DNA of 18,530 bases, from NCBI GenBank assembly GCA_030835185.1, contig JAUQWL010000134.1, positions 1 through 18,530 of the forward strand, written 5' to 3'. This DNA is from Solirubrobacterales bacterium (GTDB lineage: Bacteria > Actinomycetota > Thermoleophilia > Solirubrobacterales > 70-9). The first letter of the stretch is position 1, and each line of letters opens with the position of its first letter. Below, one piece after another: positions 14,839 to 18,530 of the stretch. The position numbers and the translations under genes are program-made. The notes below the pieces were generated by a model. The model had not been told where the DNA came from. It worked only from the letters and a program-made list of their open reading frames with translations, and ran no database searches.

Positions 14839-15369
14839 ATGCATAACGTCAACGTAGAAGCTGTGGAACAGACCGTCTCGATGGGTGAAAAGGACGCGGC
14901 GAGCCTGGTCCAGAAGGTTGATTTCAACGGCGAGTGGCAGACTGCCGACGGCGGGCCCCAGTTCAGTACCGAGATCCCCCTGCCGGATGGCAGTTCGGTT
15001 CCTTTCGAGTCCGACTTCCCGGCCCACATGGGCGGCAGTGGTTCGGCGCCGAATCCGCTGGCCTACTGCTTCTGGGGCGGCATCGCCTGCTTCGCCATGA
15101 CGTACGCCCAGGAAGCGGCGATGCGGGGGGTCGAGCTGAAGGCCCTGAGGGCCCGGGTGGAGACCGAGGTCGACATGAGCCGCGCCCTCGGTGTCAGTGA
15201 GCGACCCCCGGTCGAGGGAATCGACTGGCATCTCGAGGTCGAATCCGACGCACCGCCTGAGGTCCTCGAGCAGATCAAGGCCGACTCCGACGAACGTTGC
15301 CCGGGCGCCTACTGCATCAGCAACCCGATCGAACTCCGGACCCATCTGGAGCTGGTAAACCGCTCTTGA
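14839..15369 (+). CDS. OsmC family protein
   Basis: The 176 residues carry the OsmC/Ohr fold: the helix with the first catalytic cysteine is GGIACFAMTYAQEAAMRGVEL (Cys84), and the second cysteine is in DERCPGAYC (Cys154), as in the usual CP-v motif of thiol-dependent peroxide reductases. Extra cysteines at 77 and 159 are unusual and could take part in disulfide or persulfide chemistry, which is an inference. OsmC/Ohr proteins reduce organic hydroperoxides with thiols in the cytoplasm; the YhfA-like branch is less defined. ATG 14839 has AGGAG (14829-14833) overlapping the sqr stop, 5 nt spacing, so it is coupled to sqr. Its TGA overlaps the TTG of the methyltransferase gene. The placement between SQR and a probable thiol methyltransferase suggests work on sulfane sulfur or thiols rather than peroxides alone. 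Confidence 0.85.
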   Translation: MHNVNVEAVEQTVSMGEKDAASLVQKVDFNGEWQTADGGPQFSTEIPLPDGSSVPFESDFPAHMGGSGSAPNPLAYCFWGGIACFAMTYAQEAAMRGVELKALRARVETEVDMSRALGVSERPPVEGIDWHLEVESDAPPEVLEQIKADSDERCPGAYCISNPIELRTHLELVNRS

Positions 15370-16031
15370 GCACGCCGAGCGCAGCCGAGGTCGAGCGCCG
15401 GGCCGACCGGGTCCACGGCAGCGGTCTCTCCGCCCGGCTTTACGACCCGTTCCTCTGGTGGGGCGAAAAGAGCGGGTTGTCGAAGAAGCGTGACCGGCTG
15501 CTGGAGGCGGCCCGCGGCGAGGTGCTGGAAATCGGAGCCGGCACCGGGCTCAACCTGGCCCACTACCCGCCCGGACTCGACCGGCTGGTCGTGAGCGAGC
15601 CGGAGCAGCACAAGGCGGATCTGCTGCTGAAGCGGGCTGCCGAGCTCGACCTCGAGGTGGAGTTCGTCCGTGCCTCAGCCGAGGCACTGCCGTTCGAGGA
15701 CAACAGCTTCGACACGGTGGTGGCGACGCTCGTCTTCTGCACCGTCGGCGAACCGGAAGCGGCGATCGCCGAGGTCAAGCGTGTTCTGCGTCCGGACGGC
15801 GCGTGGCTTCTGATCGAGCACATCCGTTCGGACCGGCCGGCGATCGGCAGGATCCAGGACTCGATAACCCGCCCCTGGGCAAGGCTGGCGGACGGCTGTC
15901 AATGCAACCGCCGCACGATCGAGATGATCGAGGCCGGAGGCTTCGAAGTCGAGCTGACAAGCGTCGCCGACAAGGCACTGATGCCACCGATCGCCCGCCC
16001 GATCGTCGCCGGCGTCGCCCGGCTGCCCTGA
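15366..16031 (+). CDS. Class I SAM-dependent methyltransferase resembling METTL7/TMT1 thiol methyltransferases
   Basis: From TTG 15366 the product is 221 residues. SAM-binding motif I is VLEIGAGTGLNLAHYPPG (53-70), acidic Glu78 ends the second strand, and ASAEALPFEDNSFDTVVATLVFCTV is motif II-III. The C-terminal part has LRPDGAWLLIEHIRSDR and then DGCQCNR (176-182) with EMIEAGGFEVEL. The combination TLVxC(T/S)V, EH and DGCxxxR is that of the METTL7 family rather than of UbiE, as I remember it. Human METTL7A/B (TMT1A/B) methylate alkyl thiols, and METTL7B is reported to accept H2S. The TTG overlaps the OsmC stop (TTGA), giving the third gene of the sqr operon. Thiol or sulfide methylation is therefore an inference from family plus context; lipid or quinone methylation is the main alternative. 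The last two Cys are in DGCQC. Confidence 0.75.
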   Translation: MSTPSAAEVERRADRVHGSGLSARLYDPFLWWGEKSGLSKKRDRLLEAARGEVLEIGAGTGLNLAHYPPGLDRLVVSEPEQHKADLLLKRAAELDLEVEFVRASAEALPFEDNSFDTVVATLVFCTVGEPEAAIAEVKRVLRPDGAWLLIEHIRSDRPAIGRIQDSITRPWARLADGCQCNRRTIEMIEAGGFEVELTSVADKALMPPIARPIVAGVARLP

Positions 16032-16048
16032 CCGGTTACGACCCGGTC
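16030..16048. terminator. Hairpin overlapping both stop codons of convergent genes
   Basis: GACCGG (16030-16035) pairs perfectly with CCGGTC (16043-16048) around a 7-nt loop. The methyltransferase TGA (16029-16031) and the carbonic anhydrase TAA (16036-16038, read on minus) both lie in or next to it. The gap between genes is only 4 nt, so a shared bidirectional terminator must be here or inside a gene. There is no U-tract. Confidence 0.45.
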
Positions 16049-16551
16049 GCCCCTTCGTCGACCTCGACCTCCTGAAGCAGATGGGTGTCGACGTCGTAGA
16101 CAAAGCCCCTGACCCGGTCGTTGTGGAGCACGAAGTCCGAGCGCCGGACCCTCAGGATCGACTGCCGGACGTCGGCGACGGGGTCGTCGAATGACTCGAT
16201 CGCAAATGCGGGTGCCACCCCGGTGGCCTCCTGAAGGTCGGCCCGGAAGCCGTCATCGGTCAGCTGCTGCATGCCGCAGTCGGTGTGGTGGATCAGCATC
16301 ACCTCGGTGGTATCGAGCAGCCGCTGGGAGATCGCCAGCGAGCGGATGACGTCGTTGGTGATAACGCCGCCTGCGTTGCGGAGGATGTGCGCTTCTCCGT
16401 GCCGCAGGCCGAGCACCTGGAAGGTATCGATCCGCGAGTCCATGCAGGTCACGATCGTCAGTTGCCGGGTCGGCTTGACGTCGAGGCTGGAGTAGGGCGT
16501 CGCTTCGGCGAAGGCCCGGTTGTTTGCGATCAGCTCGTCAGCGACGCTCAT
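16036..16551 (-). CDS. Beta-class carbonic anhydrase
   Basis: The enzyme hydrates CO2 to bicarbonate in the cytoplasm. The 171 residues are the short beta-CA type. Zinc ligands are visible as Cys36 in CMDSR, and His89 and Cys92 in HHTDCGM, with the Asp38-Arg40 dyad. The block AHILRNAGGVITNDVIRSLAISQRLL follows the same order as Mycobacterium tuberculosis Rv1284, which it resembles in length and ligand numbering. ATG 16551 has GGAAAGG with about 9 nt spacing. It lies 36 nt downstream of the FKBP gene on the same strand, so they are probably co-transcribed. Nothing is odd or truncated. Confidence 0.92.
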   Translation of the reverse strand: MSVADELIANNRAFAEATPYSSLDVKPTRQLTIVTCMDSRIDTFQVLGLRHGEAHILRNAGGVITNDVIRSLAISQRLLDTTEVMLIHHTDCGMQQLTDDGFRADLQEATGVAPAFAIESFDDPVADVRQSILRVRRSDFVLHNDRVRGFVYDVDTHLLQEVEVDEGATGS

Positions 16552-16587
16552 CGGGAATCGCCTTTCCGTTGCCGGATCGCCATCGGG

Positions 16588-17076
16588 CTACTTGATCGAA
16601 ATCATGTCGACGATGAAGACCAGCGTGGCATCGGCCGGGATCGTCGGAGGGCTGCCCTGGGCGCCGTAGCCCAGGTCCGGCGGGATGATCAGCTCACGCC
16701 GCCCGCCCGCCTTCATGCCGACCAGCCCCTGGTCCCAGCCTTGGATGACCGTGCCCCCTCCGAGGGTCAGTTCGAAGGGCTCGCCACGGTCCCAGGAGGC
16801 GTCGAACTCCTTGCCGGAGTCGTAGAGCGCCCCGACGTACTGGACGGTCACCTTGTCTCCGTCCTTGGCCGCAGGGCCTTCTCCTTCGACGATGTCGTTG
16901 GTCACGAGTTCGGTCGGAGCCGGGTCACTCGAGGCCTCGATCGCCGGCTTGACCGAAGTGTCGGTCAGGTCAGCCGATGAAGAAGAGTCGCCCGAGCCGT
17001 CAAGGATCAAGTACCCCCCGATCAGCACGATGAGCAGGGCGGAGAACGAGATGAGCGTGACGATTCGTCGATCCAT
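16588..17076 (-). CDS. Membrane-anchored FKBP-type peptidyl-prolyl isomerase
   Basis: From ATG 17076 the product is 162 residues. A basic start (MDRR) and one hydrophobic span (IVTLISFSALLIVLIGGYLIL, split here as residues about 5-25) anchor it, followed by a Ser/Asp-rich linker and an FKBP domain from about residue 60. The domain shows VTVQYVGALYDSGKEFDASW, PFELTLGGGTVIQGWDQGL, VGMKAGGRRELIIPPDLGYG and a final strand ATLVFIVDMISIK, which contains the usual active-site aromatics. It should speed proline isomerisation outside the membrane. An in-frame ATG at 17085 adds MPA, but the TAGTAT box lies across that codon and 7 nt before ATG 17076, so I prefer 17076. It follows the DUF2855 gene by a few dozen nt and precedes the carbonic anhydrase gene. 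Confidence 0.9.
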   Translation of the reverse strand: MDRRIVTLISFSALLIVLIGGYLILDGSGDSSSSADLTDTSVKPAIEASSDPAPTELVTNDIVEGEGPAAKDGDKVTVQYVGALYDSGKEFDASWDRGEPFELTLGGGTVIQGWDQGLVGMKAGGRRELIIPPDLGYGAQGSPPTIPADATLVFIVDMISIK

Positions 17077-17083
17077 GGCGGGC

Positions 17084-17113
17084 ATACTAGTTTGAAGCGT
17101 GCTGCTGCGTCAC
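17084..17113 (-). promoter_or_regulatory. Promoter of the FKBP gene, probably leaderless
   Basis: On the minus strand GTGACG (17113-17108, 4 of 6 matching TTGACA) is followed after 18 nt by TAGTAT (17089-17084) and after 7 more nt by ATG 17076. The -35 overlaps the DUF2855 stop codon, so the FKBP-carbonic anhydrase pair can be expressed independently of DUF2855. Confidence 0.42.
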
Positions 17114-18219
17114 TCCCCGTGCGGCCTGACCGTCCAGCCTTCGGATGGGGGCACGCTGCCGGCGATCAACGACTCCCAGGTCGACTCGATGCCCTGCGGA
17201 CCGGTGGCGGTCCTGATGTCGAGCCACCCGGTGCTCGAGTCGATGAATCTGTCCTGATCCCTGGCAACCCGGCGGCGGACTTCCGTCGCACCCCAGTCCC
17301 CGTTCCGCTTGGCGACGCGGGTCGGGGCGAAGAACAGTTCCGGTGACGGCCCGGGCAGCGCATCGGCTCCGTCTTCCGGTACCAGCGCTTCCCAGTCGGC
17401 GGCTCCGATCACTGTGCTCGAAAGCAGTTTCTCACCGAGATGACGATGGATCCGGCTGCGCAGGCTCGCGTTTCCCGAGAAGTCGAGATAGGCGGTGGAC
17501 GTCTCCGGATCGAGCGATTCGACGTCGTCGTAGCCGGTCACGCTGTCGTAGAAGCCGGTCGCCCCTGTGAACGCGACGTTGTCCGGGGAGGTGAGTCCGA
17601 CCAGTTCGATCTGTTCGCCGTTATCCCTCTGGATCAGGTAGGCGAGTCCGAGGGCGGTCTTGCTCGAGGCGCTCGAGAGGATGACGCGACGGGCTCCGAA
17701 GAACCCGAGTTCGTCGAGCCAGTCGTGCGCCAGGAAGGCGGTTGTGAACAGCGGGGCAAACAGGGCGATGAACGGTTCCCGCTCGGGCGTGTCTCCCGAC
17801 TCCGGTGTGGCGAAGCCGTAGCGGTTGTAGACGGCCGGCAGCTCGGCTCTGTGCGCGGCCTGATCGACGAAACCGGTCTCGGACACCTTCCCGGGTTCGA
17901 ATACGACGTGGCTGCCCATGGGAAAGAAGCCGAAGACCCTGGCACCGGGCTCGACTCCCTCGACCCCGGAAGCGACCACGTCTGCGTACCCCCATGCCGG
18001 AACGCGCCCCCATCCGGCCGGGGCCGGGAAGAAGTCGAAATACCTCATCGCCCGGCCCATCGCACCGTAGGTCACGTTGTTCGCGGTGACCGAGAAGGTG
18101 TCGATCGCAAGGAGAGCCTGACCTTCCGCGACCTCGATCTCTCCTTCAGGGGGACCGGACCGGATCCTTGTCGTGCCCAGCGCGTCCTGTCTCACGAGGA
18201 AATCGAAAGAGTCGCTCAT
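17110..18219 (-). CDS. DUF2855 family protein, alcohol-dehydrogenase-like fold
   Basis: The 369 residues match DUF2855, an uncharacterised family with an MDR/alcohol-dehydrogenase-like layout. The N-terminal half has FSVTANNVTYGAMGRAMRYFDFFPA and WGRVPAWGYADVVAS, then GARVFGFFPMGSHVVFEPGKV. The middle holds a nucleotide-binding-like segment ARRVILSSASSKTALGLAYLIQ near 185-206, with SSASSKT in place of the usual GxGxxG. The classical zinc cysteines are absent. A cofactor and reaction are not established for the family. It has no signal peptide. ATG 18219 lacks a Shine-Dalgarno and lies 7 nt after a TACGCT box. The FKBP gene follows closely on the same strand. I see no sign of truncation. Confidence 0.85.
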   Translation of the reverse strand: MSDSFDFLVRQDALGTTRIRSGPPEGEIEVAEGQALLAIDTFSVTANNVTYGAMGRAMRYFDFFPAPAGWGRVPAWGYADVVASGVEGVEPGARVFGFFPMGSHVVFEPGKVSETGFVDQAAHRAELPAVYNRYGFATPESGDTPEREPFIALFAPLFTTAFLAHDWLDELGFFGARRVILSSASSKTALGLAYLIQRDNGEQIELVGLTSPDNVAFTGATGFYDSVTGYDDVESLDPETSTAYLDFSGNASLRSRIHRHLGEKLLSSTVIGAADWEALVPEDGADALPGPSPELFFAPTRVAKRNGDWGATEVRRRVARDQDRFIDSSTGWLDIRTATGPQGIESTWESLIAGSVPPSEGWTVRPHGE

Positions 18220-18226
18220 GCCGGTG

Positions 18227-18232
18227 AGCGTA
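18227..18232 (-). promoter_or_regulatory. Candidate -10 box (TACGCT) before the DUF2855 gene
   Basis: The box is of the TANNNT type and ends 7 nt before ATG 18219, matching the leaderless arrangement seen at other genes in the window. No -35 is apparent and no Shine-Dalgarno precedes the ATG. Confidence 0.3.
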
Positions 18233-18289
18233 TCCGGTTTTTCCAGCTGCCCCTCGACGCCGTTGCAGCTTCACCTGTGGCGGGTTGGA

Positions 18290-18307
18290 GGCCGGTGGCA
18301 TCCGGCC
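18290..18307 (-). terminator. Hairpin after the partial SRPBCC gene
   Basis: GGCCGG (18290-18295) and CCGGCC (18302-18307) form a perfect 6-bp stem with a 6-nt loop, 34 nt past the stop of the rightmost gene and upstream of the DUF2855 promoter. There is no U-tract. It would separate the two same-strand genes. Confidence 0.38.
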
Positions 18308-18341
18308 GGACCGGCGGCGGCCATGGCGGGCGACCCGGCGC

Positions 18342-18530
18342 TCACTTTGCGTTCAGCGCATCCTTGAGACTCTCGGCGGCGCGGTCGCCGACCCGCTTGA
18401 AGATCAGGCTGAAAACCGGATCGAGCACTTTCGCCACCCCGTGCGGCAGGATGTTCGCCTCGTAGCCCACTACGCAGCCTTCGCCGTCGGGGGCAAAGGT
18501 CATCACGTCCTCGATGTCGGCCATGCCGGT
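18342..18530 (-). CDS. C-terminal part of a probable SRPBCC (START-like) protein (partial)
   Basis: The frame is open from the right edge to the TGA at 18342-18344, so the N-terminus is outside the window. The visible 62 residues include IEDVMTFAPDGEGCVVGYEA, then NILPHGVAKVLDPVFSLIFKRVGDRAAESLKDAL. A strand pair followed by a long amphipathic helix with the LDPVF-xx-F-xx-VGDRA pattern is typical of the C-terminus of polyketide-cyclase/SRPBCC proteins, which bind hydrophobic ligands. The ligand cannot be inferred. An internal ATG near 18524 is unlikely to be the true start because the domain would be only a fragment. Confidence 0.65.
   Translation of the reverse strand, partial: TGMADIEDVMTFAPDGEGCVVGYEANILPHGVAKVLDPVFSLIFKRVGDRAAESLKDALNAK

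Noticed and set aside
1..18530. tRNA, rRNA, CRISPR, prophage or insertion sequences
   Set aside because: No cloverleaf, repeat-spacer array, transposase or integrase motif, or terminal inverted repeats were seen.

Overview
This is a gene-dense, high-GC window with no rRNA, tRNA, mobile element or CRISPR array that I can see. It looks like an actinobacterial chromosome. The resemblance of the sulfatase and of the Lys/Arg-rich secreted-type protein tail to Thermoleophilia/Solirubrobacterales proteins makes that class my best guess, but this is recognition, not a search. Codon use, frequent GTG/TTG starts, 4-nt stop/start overlaps and candidate leaderless promoters (TANNNT box 6-9 nt before the start codon) fit an actinobacterium. 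No stretch over 300 bases lacks a gene.

Layout. 1-356 is the tail of a protein entering from the left. 452-3902 (+) holds a DUF2252 protein, a membrane-anchored diacylglycerol-kinase-like lipid kinase and a PAP2 phosphatase; the last two overlap or nearly touch. 4054-6765 (-) is a full-length pyruvate phosphate dikinase, divergent from a small membrane protein (6810-7073, +). 7161-8831 (+) is a secreted-type sulfatase, followed by a DUF1330 protein coupled by a GTGA overlap to a propeller-like protein of unknown function (8866-10628). Convergent to these is a three-gene minus-strand operon read from 13500 down to 10686: flavin-reductase-like protein, M20 carboxypeptidase-G2-like peptidase, and a P-loop ATPase resembling DUF1611. 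Each junction overlaps by 4 nt (TTGA, ATGA).

Divergent from that operon is a three-gene plus-strand operon (13607-16031): sulfide:quinone oxidoreductase (SQR) with all three redox cysteines, an OsmC-family protein, and a class I methyltransferase resembling the METTL7/TMT1 thiol methyltransferases, coupled by TTGA. I read this as a candidate sulfide/thiol-handling cassette and the most interesting unit here. The two divergent operons share a symmetric 106-bp control region: identical TATGGTGGG boxes lie 6 nt (measured from TATGGT) before each ATG, with a CCCGTT-TCG-AACGGG dyad almost exactly midway. The right end (-) carries a beta-carbonic anhydrase, a membrane-anchored FKBP-type prolyl isomerase, a DUF2855 protein and the C-terminal end of a probable SRPBCC protein that runs out of the window.

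Candidate factor-independent hairpins lie between all three convergent pairs (4012-4031, 10633-10680, 16030-16048) and after the last partial gene (18290-18307). None has a U-tract, as is common in high-GC actinobacteria.
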